From Chloroherpetonaceae bacterium (GTDB lineage Bacteria > Bacteroidota > Chlorobiia > Chlorobiales > Thermochlorobacteraceae), in contig JANWWA010000005.1 in NCBI GenBank assembly GCA_025056565.1, forward strand, positions 69,219-133,218: DNA of 64,000 bases, written 5' to 3'. Shown in pieces: positions 25,473-35,433 of the stretch (the stretch's first letter is position 1; each line of letters begins with the position of its first letter). The notes beneath the pieces were generated by a model. It was not told the origin of the DNA. It was given only the letters and a program-made list of their open reading frames with translations, and made no database searches. The position numbers were made by a program, and so were the translations under genes.

Positions 25473-26774
25473 TTAGGCGGGAATCTTGCGTCTGCCCGTC
25501 TCGCGACCTTCTTCGTAGAGATAAATTGGCGGTGCTTTCTCTGTAATGCACTCGCGAGTGATAATGCAAGTTTTAAGCCCACGCATTGAGGGCAGTTCGA
25601 ACATAATGTCAAGCATGACATTCTCCAAGATAGCGCGTAGTGCCCGAGCGCCCGTGCCACGCTTAATGGCTTCATCGACTACCGCATCCAGAGCCGCAGG
25701 GTCAAAAATCAGTTCGACATTTTCCATCTCAAAAAGCTTGCGGTACTGCTTGGTAATCGCATTTTTAGGATCGACAAGAATGCTCCGCAGTGCGGTGCGG
25801 TCAAGTGGCTCTAAGGTGGTAATAACGGGCAAGCGACCAATGAATTCAGGAATTAAACCGAACTCTAATAGGTCTTCGGGCGTAACTTTGCTAAGAATTT
25901 CGGGGCTTTCGCGCTCTGCTTTGGTAACTGGCGTGGCACTAAAGCCCATCGCAGACTTAGACAAGCGTCGTGCAATGATGCGATCTAGCCCCTCAAAGGC
26001 GCCGCCACAGATGAAAAGAATGTTCTTGGTATTGACATTGATAAGGTGTTGCTCAGGGTGCTTGCGACCGCCTCGAGGTGGCACGCCAGCAATCGTGCCT
26101 TCAAGGATTTTCAGCAGGGCTTGCTGGACACCCTCGCCAGAGACATCGCGCGTGATGGAGACATTAGCGCCTTTGCGAGCAATTTTGTCAATTTCATCAA
26201 TATAGACAATGCCGCGTTCTGCGCGCTCCAAGTTGAAGTCCGCAGCTTGCAAAAGATGCGCTAAAATGCTCTCGACGTCGTCGCCCACGTAGCCAGCTTC
26301 TGTGAGTGTAGTAGCATCCGCAATAGTAAAAGGCACATCAATAATTTTAGCCAGCGTTTGCGCAAGCAAAGTCTTGCCCGTGCCAGTGGGACCGATAAGC
26401 AAAATGTTGCTCTTCTCCAGCGTTACGTCACTGTCGTCAAAGAGCCAGTCCTCAGTTTCAATGCGCTTGTAGTGGTTGTAGACGGAGACGGCAAGCACCT
26501 TTTTGGCACGTTCCTGACCAACCACGTAACTATCCAGCTCTTGCTTAATGGCAGCAGGAGTGAGCAGCTTAGAGCGACGAGACGCGCGGCGGCGTGCTTG
26601 AATCGAGGCTAAATCGTTACGAATAATCTCGACTGAGCTTTGAATGCATCGGTCGCAAATGTACGCCTCCTGTCCTGCAACAAGGCTGGTGACTTCATCG
26701 CTCGAGCGACCGCAGAATGAGCAGTGAACCGTCAGGTCGTTGTTCTCGTTGGTTGGTTTATTGCCCCGTGCCAT
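25473..26774 (-). CDS. clpX: ATP-dependent Clp protease ATP-binding subunit ClpX
   Basis: AAA+ unfoldase that delivers proteins to ClpP. The N-terminal zinc-binding domain shows CSFCG and CDRC (C4 type), Walker A is [11 protein letters not shown], Walker B region [11 protein letters not shown], and IGF-type ClpP-docking loop sits near [19 protein letters not shown] is the sensor 2 block. Length, 433 residues, is normal. clpP is not adjacent. It is the last of four closely spaced genes on the minus strand (permease, DUF3299, small exported protein, clpX, with gaps of 9, 19 and 29 bases), an unusual setting for clpX. Confidence 0.95.
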   Translation of the reverse strand: MARGNKPTNENNDLTVHCSFCGRSSDEVTSLVAGQEAYICDRCIQSSVEIIRNDLASIQARRRASRRSKLLTPAAIKQELDSYVVGQERAKKVLAVSVYNHYKRIETEDWLFDDSDVTLEKSNILLIGPTGTGKTLLAQTLAKIIDVPFTIADATTLTEAGYVGDDVESILAHLLQAADFNLERAERGIVYIDEIDKIARKGANVSITRDVSGEGVQQALLKILEGTIAGVPPRGGRKHPEQHLINVNTKNILFICGGAFEGLDRIIARRLSKSAMGFSATPVTKAERESPEILSKVTPEDLLEFGLIPEFIGRLPVITTLEPLDRTALRSILVDPKNAITKQYRKLFEMENVELIFDPAALDAVVDEAIKRGTGARALRAILENVMLDIMFELPSMRGLKTCIITRECITEKAPPIYLYEEGRETGRRKIPA

Positions 26775-26803
26775 ACTTGTCGTTCTCCCAGAGATAAATA
26801 ATG

Positions 26804-27262
26804 CTACGGCGCCACCTTAGCAGCTGTAGCAGAAAAGATAACCTTGCTGCCTGCGCGATCAAGGGTGTGCCGCAGCCCGATGAGTGCATTTGCACCGTGC
26901 TGAGCAGCCTGTGCCTTGAGGTGCAGCAGAGCGTAAAACTTCTTGTAGCCTACATTTTCCGAACTGTCAGGTGATGCGGGAACTTCATAGCGCAGCTCGG
27001 AAATGACGGTTGCACCTGCAGGCAAGCTATCCAGAATTCTAATCCCAGCCACACCGAAGCCGCGGCTAAGTTGCTGCGCCGTGTTAGGGGCAAGCAATGC
27101 GCTCCCTTGATGACGGGCGCAGGTGCAATAAAAAAGCCCTTGAAGCGCAGAAGTCTGTGTGGATTCAGGTAATGGCATCGGCATCAGTGACACTTGTGCA
27201 TCAAGCTGCTCTGCCATCATCAGAATCACCGACATACCTGAAAAAAATCGCCAAATCCGCAC
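26804..27262 (-). CDS. Exported YbjQ-like protein
   Basis: Exported protein of 152 residues; a signal peptide ends around EQLDAQ. The C-terminal third, with [21 protein letters not shown] followed by a short beta strand (about residues 112-145), resembles the YbjQ/DUF74 fold (motif GANAxIGxR), a pentameric beta/alpha domain sometimes suggested to bind metal. An [10 protein letters not shown] segment in the middle has two cysteines and a histidine. Function is unknown. Its position between a DUF3299 gene and clpX, with very short gaps, suggests it is cotranscribed with the His-rich permease and may share its periplasmic role. Confidence 0.45.
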   Translation of the reverse strand: MRIWRFFSGMSVILMMAEQLDAQVSLMPMPLPESTQTSALQGLFYCTCARHQGSALLAPNTAQQLSRGFGVAGIRILDSLPAGATVISELRYEVPASPDSSENVGYKKFYALLHLKAQAAQHGANALIGLRHTLDRAGSKVIFSATAAKVAP

Positions 27263-27281
27263 AGGTTATGCTTCCTTTCAG

Positions 27282-27947
27282 TTAATTGCGTCCGGGCAAA
27301 GGCGTACCGCTCTGGTGCTGTATCACGTCTTTATCGTTTGGTGCGGGCACAACAGAGGTTGCCTCAATTTGATACAAACTGACTACAAAACCATCGATTT
27401 TCGTTTCCTGAATGTCAAATTTGCCTGTCACGCGAATGGGAGTATAGACATACTCGGTCTTTTTGCCTTTTGCCATTTTCACCATCACAGTTTCGTTAGG
27501 CTCAGGCGGAATTGAATAACAGCAACCAAAAAAGGGAATCTGAACCAGCATAAATTCCGTAACATCCAGCGCTTCGCTCATCGGAATCATATAGCCTGCA
27601 ATGCTGACTTCTTTGCCCTGCAAGGCTTTGAGCTTTTCAGGAATTGGATAGCGGTCGCGTTTGCTGTAGCGATACTCACGAAGGTCGTTGAATGTCAGAC
27701 GCACGCCATCAGGCAAGGGTAGAGAGGCAGGTTCAGTAGGCTCTGCAGAAGCATCAGAAGCCGGCTGCGCCATTAGTGCAACCGTATGTGCCGTGCGGGC
27801 GCGGTAATCTGCTCGCAGGGCATTTAGAGCATTCTGGAAAGCAATCGCTCTATCGGAGTAAGCTGTAACCATTGCGTTTGTAAGCAGCATGCCGATGCCG
27901 ATAAGGAAAACTTGCCAGATGCGATTGATACGCTGCTTCATCTTCAC
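27282..27947 (-). CDS. DUF3299 family exported protein
   Basis: A 221-residue protein with an N-terminal membrane anchor or signal (residues 9-30) and a DUF3299 domain from about residue 85. The domain shows LQGKEVSIAGYMIPM, then FMLVQIPFFGCCYSIPPEPNE with a paired cysteine, then VRVTGKFDI-like strand IRVTGKFDIQE. DUF3299 genes commonly sit beside FtsX-like permeases in zinc-responsive clusters (PA4063-PA4066 of Pseudomonas aeruginosa is the case I know). That fits here, since the permease immediately upstream has a histidine-rich loop. It is probably periplasmic and may bind or hand over a metal; this is inference. Confidence 0.75.
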   Translation of the reverse strand: MKMKQRINRIWQVFLIGIGMLLTNAMVTAYSDRAIAFQNALNALRADYRARTAHTVALMAQPASDASAEPTEPASLPLPDGVRLTFNDLREYRYSKRDRYPIPEKLKALQGKEVSIAGYMIPMSEALDVTEFMLVQIPFFGCCYSIPPEPNETVMVKMAKGKKTEYVYTPIRVTGKFDIQETKIDGFVVSLYQIEATSVVPAPNDKDVIQHQSGTPLPGRN

Positions 27948-27956
27948 AAGAAAGGG

Positions 27957-29540
27957 TTAGCTAATTGGATTGAGATTTTTCGCTACATCGGTTCGATACG
28001 CATTAGCGGCAGGAAGGATTCCGACCAGCGCACCGACTCCTGTAACGACTAAAATTAGAGCGATTTCCCCTGAATTAAAAATCGGAGCAGAAATTTCTAC
28101 ACCTGTGCGTGCCAAGACAAACGGGCGAAGCCCGAGCAGCAAAACTTTGCTGAGCACGATACCGACCAATGCACCAAGCAGAGATACCGTAGCAGCTTCG
28201 AGCGTAATCATGGCAAAAATTCGAGCACGGTGTGCGCCTAAGGCTCGCATAATTGCAATGTCGCGCCGCCGCTCACTAAGCGAGTTGTATATCGCCACCA
28301 TCACGCCAATGAGTGCGACAGCAATCACCAGAGCCGTGATGAACAAAAACGCCCAATTGATATTGCCAACAATGTCAAAGAGGTTTTTGATTTCACGTGT
28401 GGGAATGGCAGCTTGTGCCAAAGGCTCGCTGTTGATGATCTTGTAGAGCTGAAGAGCAAATATCGGTGCTTTGGTTTTGAGAATCACTGCTGTAACATCG
28501 CCTTCGGTTGGAATCTGATGCGCATGCGAATGCTCAATGTGGTTGCCGCCTGCTTGGTGAGAGGCTTCCTCCGACAGTTGGGGCTCAGCCGTTGGGTGGG
28601 TCTTGTCGCTCTTGCGAGGCTCATGTTCATCGTGTTTCACGAGTGCTGTCTCATCGCTGTGGCGAGACAGTGAGCTGGAGGCTTTGTCAGCAGGCTGCTT
28701 TTCAGATGGCGGGGTTTGAAATTCAGAAGTTGCTTTCTTTTCGTGCTGATGCGGGTATGATTCAGCCGTAGGCTTTGTGTGCGCTGGATGAGCATCAGAG
28801 GGAGAGGCAGACAGTGCGGCTTCAGTTTGCGCATCTTTGCGAATGCGAGCCATTTCATCGTTTCTGACTTCCAAATCCTTTTCTTCTTCTACCTCGTGGA
28901 TAGCCCAGACTGTCGGAAGCGAGATGTAAATCGCTTTGTCACAAGTCGTGTAGGTAGGCTTTAAGATGCCCACAACGGTCATCGGGTCGTGCTCATGCTT
29001 GATAGCCATTTCTGCAGCCACATCTTGCAAGCCATGTGTGGCGATAAACTTATCACCAATTTTGAGCTGAAGCTGACGGGCGACATCGCTGCCCAAAACC
29101 GCTGCAAAAGGCTCACTATCTTTGAACGCTCGACCTTCAGCCAGCTCGAAAGTTTGATTGGGTTTGTAGGTGAATTTGGTAAAAATCTCCTCTGTCGTGC
29201 CAATAATGCGGTAGCCCTTGTAGTTGTCGCCAAGCCCGAATGGAATCGCCCAACTGACCATTGGATGGTTGCGGTATTTCTGGTAGACCGAGTAAGGAAT
29301 ATTGCCGACAGGGTCGCCAAGCTGATAGACCGTGTTCAGCACAAGTTGCAGCGCACTGCCTTTTGCACCCAAAATCATTTCATAGCCTACGCTGGATTGA
29401 TTAAAACTCTCCTCAACTTGGCGCTTGAGTTCAAGCGTGGCGCTAATCAGAGCAACCCCCAACGCAATAGAGAGGCCCGTCAGCGTAACCGATAACGCAC
29501 GCTGGGTGATGCTTCGGAAAACAAGTGAAAAGGTGTTCAT
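27957..29540 (-). CDS. FtsX/MacB-like ABC permease with histidine-rich loop
   Basis: Inner-membrane ABC permease of 527 residues with the MacB-like layout: one N-terminal helix, a large periplasmic MacB-PCD domain, and three C-terminal helices (SERRRDIAIMRALGAHRARI marks the FtsX domain). Within the periplasmic part, residues 216-346 form a low-complexity insert rich in His, Glu, Lys and Pro with 13 histidines, including HIEHSHAH. Such loops usually bind Zn(II), Ni(II) or Cu(II). The partner ATPase gene is not adjacent and was not found in the window. It heads a tight group with DUF3299 and a YbjQ-like gene. Transport of a metal or of a metal-loaded lipoprotein is inferred. Confidence 0.75.
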   Translation of the reverse strand: MNTFSLVFRSITQRALSVTLTGLSIALGVALISATLELKRQVEESFNQSSVGYEMILGAKGSALQLVLNTVYQLGDPVGNIPYSVYQKYRNHPMVSWAIPFGLGDNYKGYRIIGTTEEIFTKFTYKPNQTFELAEGRAFKDSEPFAAVLGSDVARQLQLKIGDKFIATHGLQDVAAEMAIKHEHDPMTVVGILKPTYTTCDKAIYISLPTVWAIHEVEEEKDLEVRNDEMARIRKDAQTEAALSASPSDAHPAHTKPTAESYPHQHEKKATSEFQTPPSEKQPADKASSSLSRHSDETALVKHDEHEPRKSDKTHPTAEPQLSEEASHQAGGNHIEHSHAHQIPTEGDVTAVILKTKAPIFALQLYKIINSEPLAQAAIPTREIKNLFDIVGNINWAFLFITALVIAVALIGVMVAIYNSLSERRRDIAIMRALGAHRARIFAMITLEAATVSLLGALVGIVLSKVLLLGLRPFVLARTGVEISAPIFNSGEIALILVVTGVGALVGILPAANAYRTDVAKNLNPIS

Positions 29541-29755
29541 AGCTAATCGTGTAGCTTTAACGGCTCACACGTTGCAAAAAGTTACAGTGAAATCGGCAAA
29601 GAATCTAATGATGTAGTGATGTCAAAGGGCGAAGCGAATGCTGGTTTCTCAGAGGAAATAGGAAAAACCTAAACGGACAAGGCAATCCCTACGAGCAAAA
29701 GCGCATTGATTGTGCGGATTTTACTATCTTAGCTGCTCTTTAACGGTTTCCTGCC

Positions 29756-29929
29756 ATGCAAGACTTCTTCATACAAAGCTCCATCTACGTTGTCTTGGCG
29801 ATTGTGCTCGTTATTTTTACAGGACTGTTTCTCTACCTAATTCGGCTTGAAAGGAAACTGACCCAGCTTGAGCAAACACTTCTGCAGGAGAAAGACTCGC
29901 CGCCGCAGGAAAGCGCACAAAAACGATAG
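29756..29929 (+). CDS. ccmD: CcmD family protein
   Basis: A 57-residue membrane protein: one hydrophobic helix (about residues 9-29), then a positively charged stretch LIRLERKLTQLEQ, matching the CcmD plan of a single helix with a charged amphipathic tail. CcmD is the small subunit that helps release holo-CcmE from the CcmABC heme loader in cytochrome c maturation System I. Its place directly before ccmE and ccmF supports the call. No ribosome binding site is obvious; TATCTTAG at 29725-29732 is a possible -10 element 23 bases upstream. Confidence 0.7.
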   Translation: MQDFFIQSSIYVVLAIVLVIFTGLFLYLIRLERKLTQLEQTLLQEKDSPPQESAQKR

Positions 29930-30003
29930 GGAAGCAGCGCTCGTTTATTAGCTTGGAACGAGATTGCGTAACTTTGGAGCAAACTGAAACCATTTCACAA
30001 ACT

Positions 30004-30402
30004 ATGCTGAAAAATCCCAAAGTGATAGTCGGCAGCGGTGTAGTGGCGGCAGTGCTGCTCTGGCTTGCTTTCACGGCACAGGAGTGGGCTAGTAGCGCAA
30101 TTGGCTATGCAACCCTCAGTGAAGCAGCCGCTTCCAAGAAAGTGTGTTATGTGAAGGGGTATTGGGTCAAAGAAAAGCCAGCTGACCTAAGTGGTAGCGT
30201 GTTTACCTTCTATATGCGAGATGAATCAGGAGCAGAGACGCGCGTCGTCTATCGAAATGGCAAGCCGAACAACTTTGAGGAAGCGACCAGCATCGTGGTG
30301 CAAGGCAAGTATGAAAATGGCACGCTTTACGCCAAAGACATTTTGGTAAAGTGCCCATCTAAGTATCAATCTGAAGCAGCGGACAAGGCTAAGAAAATTT
30401 GA
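30004..30402 (+). CDS. ccmE: Cytochrome c maturation heme chaperone CcmE, CxxxY type
   Basis: Periplasmic, membrane-tethered heme chaperone of System I, 132 residues, with one N-terminal helix (residues 8-26) and the OB-fold beta barrel (EKPADLSGSVFTFYMRD, RVVYRNGKPNNF, IVVQGKYENGTLYAKDILVK). In the classical protein a His in an HxxxY motif binds heme covalently. Here the residue is Cys117 in CPSKY (Cys117, Tyr121), the rarer CxxxY variant known from some archaea and sulfate reducers. I start at the ATG 30004; an earlier in-frame start at 29953 overlaps no gene but would add 17 polar residues before the anchor. Confidence 0.9.
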   Translation: MLKNPKVIVGSGVVAAVLLWLAFTAQEWASSAIGYATLSEAAASKKVCYVKGYWVKEKPADLSGSVFTFYMRDESGAETRVVYRNGKPNNFEEATSIVVQGKYENGTLYAKDILVKCPSKYQSEAADKAKKI

Positions 30403-30449
30403 TGAACTGGAAAGCAATAGCCTTTCTTCTGACCTAAACACAACGCAGT

Positions 30450-32801
30450 ATGCCTACTGATAACCTTCTTTTGGAATTCCTCACAGGAAAATTTGTAACA
30501 ATTGTAGGTTTTGTAGCCGCTATGCTGGCTGTAGCCGCATATTTCAAAGCGGCGCAAACTGAGCACGAGCCACTGATTCAGAAGGAGTGGTTGCGGCTGG
30601 CGCGCTATGCCTTTCTGGGAATGTTCGTGGCGATTGTCATCAATGGGCTACACCTCCTCTACCTTATTCTCACGCACCAGTTCCAGTATAACTATGTGAA
30701 AAGTTACAGCGACACGACGCTAAACATTTTTTACTTGATTTCCACTTTTTATGCGGGTCAAGAAGGCAGCTTTATGCTCTGGATGTTTTACGGCGCGCTG
30801 CTGGGGCTATTTGTCATTCGCATTGCACGTGACTATGAAGCGCCTGTAATGACCGTGCTGACGCTCTCGGAAGCATTTCTATTGTCAATGATTATGGGTA
30901 TTCAAGTCCCAGGCATTGGTGTCATTGGCAGCGACCCTTTTGCATTGGTGGGAGGGGAAGTGCCAAAAGAAGGAGATGGATTGAACGCATTGCTGCAGAA
31001 CCCTTGGATGGTCATTCACCCGCCAACGCTTTTCTTAGGTTTCTCATCGCTCATTGTGCCATTTAGCTTTGCCATCGCTGCACTTTGGAAAAATCGCTAC
31101 GACGACTGGGTGCGTCCAGCTTTGCCCTGGATACTGTTCAGTGCACTAACCTTAGGCACAGGTATTATGATGGGTGGATACTGGGCTTACAAGGTTTTGG
31201 GCTGGGGTGGCTACTGGGGATGGGACCCAGTGGAAAATTCCTCACTGGTGCCATGGCTGATGATTGTGGCGCTGCTCCACACAACGCTGGTGCAGAAGAA
31301 AAACGGCTCGCTAAAACGGTTTAATCTTTTCCTTGCGATTCTTTCCTATTCAACAATCCTATACAGTGCTTTTCTCACACGCAGCGGCGTTTTAGGGGAT
31401 ACATCAGTTCATTCCTTTACCGACTTAGGGTTATATAACCAACTGGTTGCCTTTTGTGCAGTGTTCTTTCTGGGCGGACTTGGACTTCTACTCTGGCGAT
31501 TTCCACGCATTCCATCTGCAGGGTCGACTGACTCACTCTACTCGCGTGAGTTTTTCCTGATGAGCGGTTCACTGGTGCTGATGCTGATCGGATTGGTGGT
31601 GCTGGCAGGAACATCAGCTCCACTGATTGACCAGATTTTAGGTCGACCAATAAGCAAAATTGAACCGGACTTTTACAACAAGACCACCCTACCGCTTGCA
31701 GTGCTTATTGGCTTTCTTTCAGCGATTGGACAACTTATTTGGTGGAAGCGCATTGACCGTGATACGCTCATCAAAAACCTTGCTATCCCAATTTCGCTTG
31801 CGATGTTGATGACATCCGTGCTGGTGCTCTTCGGAATGAAAGAGATTGGGATGATTGTCTTAACACTTTCAGCGTCGTTTTCTCTCTTTGCAAATGCACA
31901 GGTCTTCTTGAAGATTGCGAAAGGAAACTGGCGCTTTGCTGGAGGCTCGCTAACGCATATAGGGCTTGCCTTAATGCTACTGGGCATTATCGGTTCTGGC
32001 AAGTATGATGAGAGCCGATTTGTGGAGCTGCCAGTGGGGCATCCTGTCCAAGTATTTGGCAGAGAGTTGGTATATGCGGGCATTGAAAAAATTGATGGGG
32101 CAAAAAATGGTTTCAAGATTCTGGTGCGCGAGGGCACAAAAGAGCATACCGCAATGCCAGTGATGTATGAAACACGCCGAATGACCGTTCAAAACCCCGA
32201 CGTGATTCATAGCCTCACACAAGATTTCTACCTTGCACCTGTCAATTTGCTGCGCCGTCCATCAGGACATCGCTTTGTGCTGGCAAAAGATGAAGCGCAA
32301 ACCCATGATGGCTACACGGTCAAGTTCACTGGCTTCAAGATGTATCAAGACCCAAGTGCGCTAAATCCTGCCAGCTCACAGCCTATCAAGATTGGAGCAA
32401 ATGTAGAGGTTACGAAAGATGGCGTAACGGAGCGAGTAGAGCCAACGCTTACAATTCAGGCAGGTGCGGCGCCAGAGATGGAACCCGCCGCGCTGCAAAC
32501 CAATCCAGCTGTAAAAGTGCTGCTGGTGAACATTGATGCCAACAACCGCAAGGTGATGCTGGAGCTGCAAGGCTTGCCATCTGCTACAATGGTGCCTACC
32601 GAAACGCTTATCGTGGAAGCCAGCATCAAGCCGTTTATCAATGTGCTGTGGGTGGGCACTTATCTGGTGTTTCTGGGCTTTTGTCTCTCAATTTATCGGC
32701 GGTGGCAAGAGCGGCATCTGCGCCACACACGCCAAGCCCAAACGCGACCAGCGGCACCGCTGCAAAAAACAGGGTCTAATGAATCACTCGTGGCCTCATA
32801 G
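30450..32801 (+). CDS. ccmF: Heme lyase CcmF
   Basis: Large inner-membrane protein of 783 residues that attaches heme from holo-CcmE to apocytochrome c. The tryptophan-rich periplasmic motif WGGYWGWDPVENSSLVPWL lies near residues 252-270, IHPPTLFLGF carries one of the conserved axial-type histidines, and TRSGVLGDTSVHSF another. About 14 helices precede a periplasmic C-terminal domain (from about residue 525) and a last helix near the C-terminus. It belongs to an operon with ccmD and ccmE; ccmA, ccmB, ccmC and ccmH are absent from the window. The start ATG at 30450 has no strong Shine-Dalgarno sequence. Confidence 0.92.
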   Translation: MPTDNLLLEFLTGKFVTIVGFVAAMLAVAAYFKAAQTEHEPLIQKEWLRLARYAFLGMFVAIVINGLHLLYLILTHQFQYNYVKSYSDTTLNIFYLISTFYAGQEGSFMLWMFYGALLGLFVIRIARDYEAPVMTVLTLSEAFLLSMIMGIQVPGIGVIGSDPFALVGGEVPKEGDGLNALLQNPWMVIHPPTLFLGFSSLIVPFSFAIAALWKNRYDDWVRPALPWILFSALTLGTGIMMGGYWAYKVLGWGGYWGWDPVENSSLVPWLMIVALLHTTLVQKKNGSLKRFNLFLAILSYSTILYSAFLTRSGVLGDTSVHSFTDLGLYNQLVAFCAVFFLGGLGLLLWRFPRIPSAGSTDSLYSREFFLMSGSLVLMLIGLVVLAGTSAPLIDQILGRPISKIEPDFYNKTTLPLAVLIGFLSAIGQLIWWKRIDRDTLIKNLAIPISLAMLMTSVLVLFGMKEIGMIVLTLSASFSLFANAQVFLKIAKGNWRFAGGSLTHIGLALMLLGIIGSGKYDESRFVELPVGHPVQVFGRELVYAGIEKIDGAKNGFKILVREGTKEHTAMPVMYETRRMTVQNPDVIHSLTQDFYLAPVNLLRRPSGHRFVLAKDEAQTHDGYTVKFTGFKMYQDPSALNPASSQPIKIGANVEVTKDGVTERVEPTLTIQAGAAPEMEPAALQTNPAVKVLLVNIDANNRKVMLELQGLPSATMVPTETLIVEASIKPFINVLWVGTYLVFLGFCLSIYRRWQERHLRHTRQAQTRPAAPLQKTGSNESLVAS

Positions 32802-32802
32802 C

Positions 32803-33537
32803 ATGCGTTGCAGTGCCGTAGTCGGGCACTATCTTTGTGCCTTGTTGCTGCTGACCACCGAATCTGCATTCGGTCAGTATCAAGCCCAGCCTGCAGCCTT
32901 GCCAAAGCCGCTCTTAGCAAGGCAAGATTCCGTATTCGCTGATGAGCCTACCGCACTACCAGCTCAAAAATCATCGTTCTTAGCGGTGCTGCTATCATTT
33001 GCTTTGCCAGGAATAGGAGAAGTGTATGCGGAGCGCTTTGATGTGGGGCAGTATTTTCTTGCTGCAGATGTAGCACTGCTGGTGGGATTTGTGGCGCTCA
33101 CCGTATATGGCAATGTGCAGCGAGCGGATTACCAAAGCTATGCAAGGCTGTATGCCAACATTTCTGGCGACAAGAGTGAAGAGTTCTGGCGAGATATTGC
33201 CGATTGGCAAAATCGCGAAGCCTTCAACCAATTTCGGCTGCAGCGGCGACAATATGCCCTGATTTACGGTCCTGCCGATGATTGGCAATGGGTCAGCGAG
33301 GCACATCGCCTGCGCTACCGTGAGATGCGCATTTCAAGTGAAACTGCATTTCAAGCTGGCTACTATGTGTTGGCAGCAATGGGGCTGAACCGATTGCTGA
33401 GTGCCATCAATGCGGCACGGTTAGTGAATGCCGCAAAGGGAGAAATAGGTGCAAATACGCATGTGCAGCCCTGTTTCTCTTCCAGTGTGCAAGCGCTACC
33501 TGATGGACTGCTGCTCTCGGTGCGCGCTACCTTCTAA
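32803..33537 (+). CDS. DUF5683-like envelope protein (paralogue 2)
   Basis: Exported protein of 244 residues with a signal peptide (residues 1-23, cleavage after AFG). The core LSFALPGIGEVYAERFDVGQ matches the same region of the protein at 8474-9427 (ALPGxGExYAE in both), followed by a hydrophobic segment and a conserved ADYQSYA / DYKNFA stretch. The chain ends in Phe. I start at the ATG one base after the ccmF stop; an earlier ATG at 32779 overlaps ccmF. Function unknown; it may be an accessory envelope protein cotranscribed with the ccm genes. Confidence 0.65.
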   Translation: MRCSAVVGHYLCALLLLTTESAFGQYQAQPAALPKPLLARQDSVFADEPTALPAQKSSFLAVLLSFALPGIGEVYAERFDVGQYFLAADVALLVGFVALTVYGNVQRADYQSYARLYANISGDKSEEFWRDIADWQNREAFNQFRLQRRQYALIYGPADDWQWVSEAHRLRYREMRISSETAFQAGYYVLAAMGLNRLLSAINAARLVNAAKGEIGANTHVQPCFSSSVQALPDGLLLSVRATF

Positions 33538-33596
33538 CTTTGTTTCTGCATGAGGTGAAAAGCAGGGGCGAAGATGCAAATGCCCTCATCCCCAAG

Positions 33597-34814
33597 CTAT
33601 ATACTATGCCACTCTGCGCCAAACACCTTATCTAAGGCATGCACGCAGAGTTCTGCTTCCTGTTCAGTAATGGTAAGTGGCGGCAAGAGCCGAATCACGT
33701 TTGTATTAGTCGCATTGATGATGACGCCTTCGTTGAGCATTTTCTCCACATAGTAGCTGGCATCGCGCGAGACAGTGACGCCAATCATTAGTCCAAATTG
33801 CCGCACAGAGCGAACTTGAATGTGCTTGCGCATCAAATTTTGCAAGGCATTTTTAAGGAACAGTCCGACTCTTGCGGCGTTGTCCATCAGATTTTTTTCA
33901 AGCAACTCCTCTATGAGAGCAAGCCCAGCAGCACAGGCAACAGGATTACCGCCAAAGGTTGTGCCGTGATTGCCTTTGGTGAAAGTTTCTGCTACGCGTG
34001 CATTGCCGATGATTGCACCTAAGGGCAATCCACCGCCTAAGGGTTTTGCAGCACAGATGACATCTGGCTCTATGCCAAAGTGCATATAGCTGAAAAATTT
34101 GCCTGTTCGTCCGCAGCCTGCTTGCACTTCGTCTGCAACAAGAAGAAAATTGTGTTGCGAGCGGAGCGCATTGAGCTTGCTGGCAAAGGCGGGGGAAAGC
34201 GCACAAATGCCGCCTTCACCTTGCACGAATTCTACAAATACAGCGGCGGTACGGTCAGAGACTTTTTGCTCCAAGTCTTCAAGGTCATTGAACGTAATGT
34301 AGCCTGTCTCAGGCAGGAGGGGTTCAAAACCACTATGGTATTTGGGATTGGCGGTAAGGGTAACAGCGCCAAATGTGCGTCCATGAAAACCGTTGGTCAG
34401 TGAAAGAATTTGGCGTTTATGAGGGGAGATAGTGGAAGCCCATTTGCGGGCTAATTTCATTGCGCCTTCAACCGCTTCGGTGCCGCTGTTGCAGAAAAAG
34501 ACCTTTGAAAAGCCAGTCAATTCCAGAAGTTTTTCAGCCAGCTTGAACTGTGGCTCGAGCAAGAAGAGGTTAGAGGTATGGATATACTTTTTAGCCTGCG
34601 TTTCAATTGCTTCAATAATGCGAGGGTGGCGGTAGCCCAGTGCATTGACGCCAATGCCAGAAATCATATCCAGCCAGCGGCGACCATCTTTTGTGTAAAG
34701 GTAGACGCCATCGCCGTGTGAAATTTCAAGCGGCAAGCGCGCATATGTGTGGAAAAAAAGCTCGCGCTCTTTTTCTTTGAGAGAAAGTGCGTCGAGTGTA
34801 GAAACAGTATGCAT
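33597..34814 (-). CDS. argD: Acetylornithine/succinyldiaminopimelate aminotransferase
   Basis: Class III PLP aminotransferase of 405 residues in arginine synthesis (and often lysine synthesis). PLP Lys257 is in [14 protein letters not shown], the cofactor Asp in [13 protein letters not shown], and [15 protein letters not shown] and [10 protein letters not shown] are the expected N-terminal blocks. Related enzymes (ornithine or GABA aminotransferases) share these motifs, so substrate assignment rests on the family's usual length and the [14 protein letters not shown] block. It is last in a group of three minus-strand genes after coaE, 5 bases apart. Confidence 0.85.
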   Translation of the reverse strand: MHTVSTLDALSLKEKERELFFHTYARLPLEISHGDGVYLYTKDGRRWLDMISGIGVNALGYRHPRIIEAIETQAKKYIHTSNLFLLEPQFKLAEKLLELTGFSKVFFCNSGTEAVEGAMKLARKWASTISPHKRQILSLTNGFHGRTFGAVTLTANPKYHSGFEPLLPETGYITFNDLEDLEQKVSDRTAAVFVEFVQGEGGICALSPAFASKLNALRSQHNFLLVADEVQAGCGRTGKFFSYMHFGIEPDVICAAKPLGGGLPLGAIIGNARVAETFTKGNHGTTFGGNPVACAAGLALIEELLEKNLMDNAARVGLFLKNALQNLMRKHIQVRSVRQFGLMIGVTVSRDASYYVEKMLNEGVIINATNTNVIRLLPPLTITEQEAELCVHALDKVFGAEWHSI

Positions 34815-34819
34815 TGAAG

Positions 34820-35431
34820 TTAGCGATTCGAGGTTATGGAGCTAGTGCTTAAAATTTTGTTGAGGATATCCATGGTCTTTGCGCGCAGTTCATCCAGCGA
34901 GCCAGTGTTTTCAATGACATAATCAGCGCGAGCACGGAGTTCGTCATCGGAGAGCTGGCGAGCCATGCGGGCTTCAATGTCTTGGCGTGTCATACCGCGC
35001 GCTTCCAAGCGACGAATGCGCTCTGTGCGTGGCGCAAGAACCACAATCGTCTCATCAACTTGCTTGTCGCCACCTGACTCGAACAAAATTGCAGCTTCTT
35101 TCACCAGTGCCTTTGCACCGTTTGCTTCGGCGGTTTTCCGAGCACGTTCAAACTCGAGGAACACTTTCGGATGAATCAGCTGGCTAAGTGCCTCTAACTT
35201 CTGCGCATCACAAAAAGCAATCTCTGCCATTTTTTTGCGATTTGGAACGCCACCCTCATAGATGTCAGCACCAAACAGTTGCTTGATACCTGCGATCACT
35301 TCGGAGTCGGTTTCTTGCAACTGCTTGGCGACAAGGTCGGCGTTAAAAATCTCGCAGCCCAGCGTGCGCAAAATATCACAGACCGTGCTTTTGCCGCTAC
35401 CAATTCCACCCGTTACGCCAATCACTTTCAT
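34820..35431 (-). CDS. coaE: Dephospho-CoA kinase
   Basis: P-loop kinase that phosphorylates dephospho-CoA in the last step of coenzyme A synthesis. [12 protein letters not shown] at residues 5-16 is the Walker A loop, [10 protein letters not shown] holds the substrate Asp, and the LID region reads [20 protein letters not shown]. The length of 203 residues is typical. It sits between a DUF4296 lipoprotein gene upstream (2-base gap) and argD downstream. Confidence 0.93.
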   Translation of the reverse strand: MKVIGVTGGIGSGKSTVCDILRTLGCEIFNADLVAKQLQETDSEVIAGIKQLFGADIYEGGVPNRKKMAEIAFCDAQKLEALSQLIHPKVFLEFERARKTAEANGAKALVKEAAILFESGGDKQVDETIVVLAPRTERIRRLEARGMTRQDIEARMARQLSDDELRARADYVIENTGSLDELRAKTMDILNKILSTSSITSNR

Positions 35432-35433
35432 CT

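Noticed and set aside
27970-28446. 158-codon frame antisense to the FtsX-like permease
   Set aside because: Mirror of a strongly supported gene, with an Arg/Thr/Ser-rich composition typical of shadow frames.
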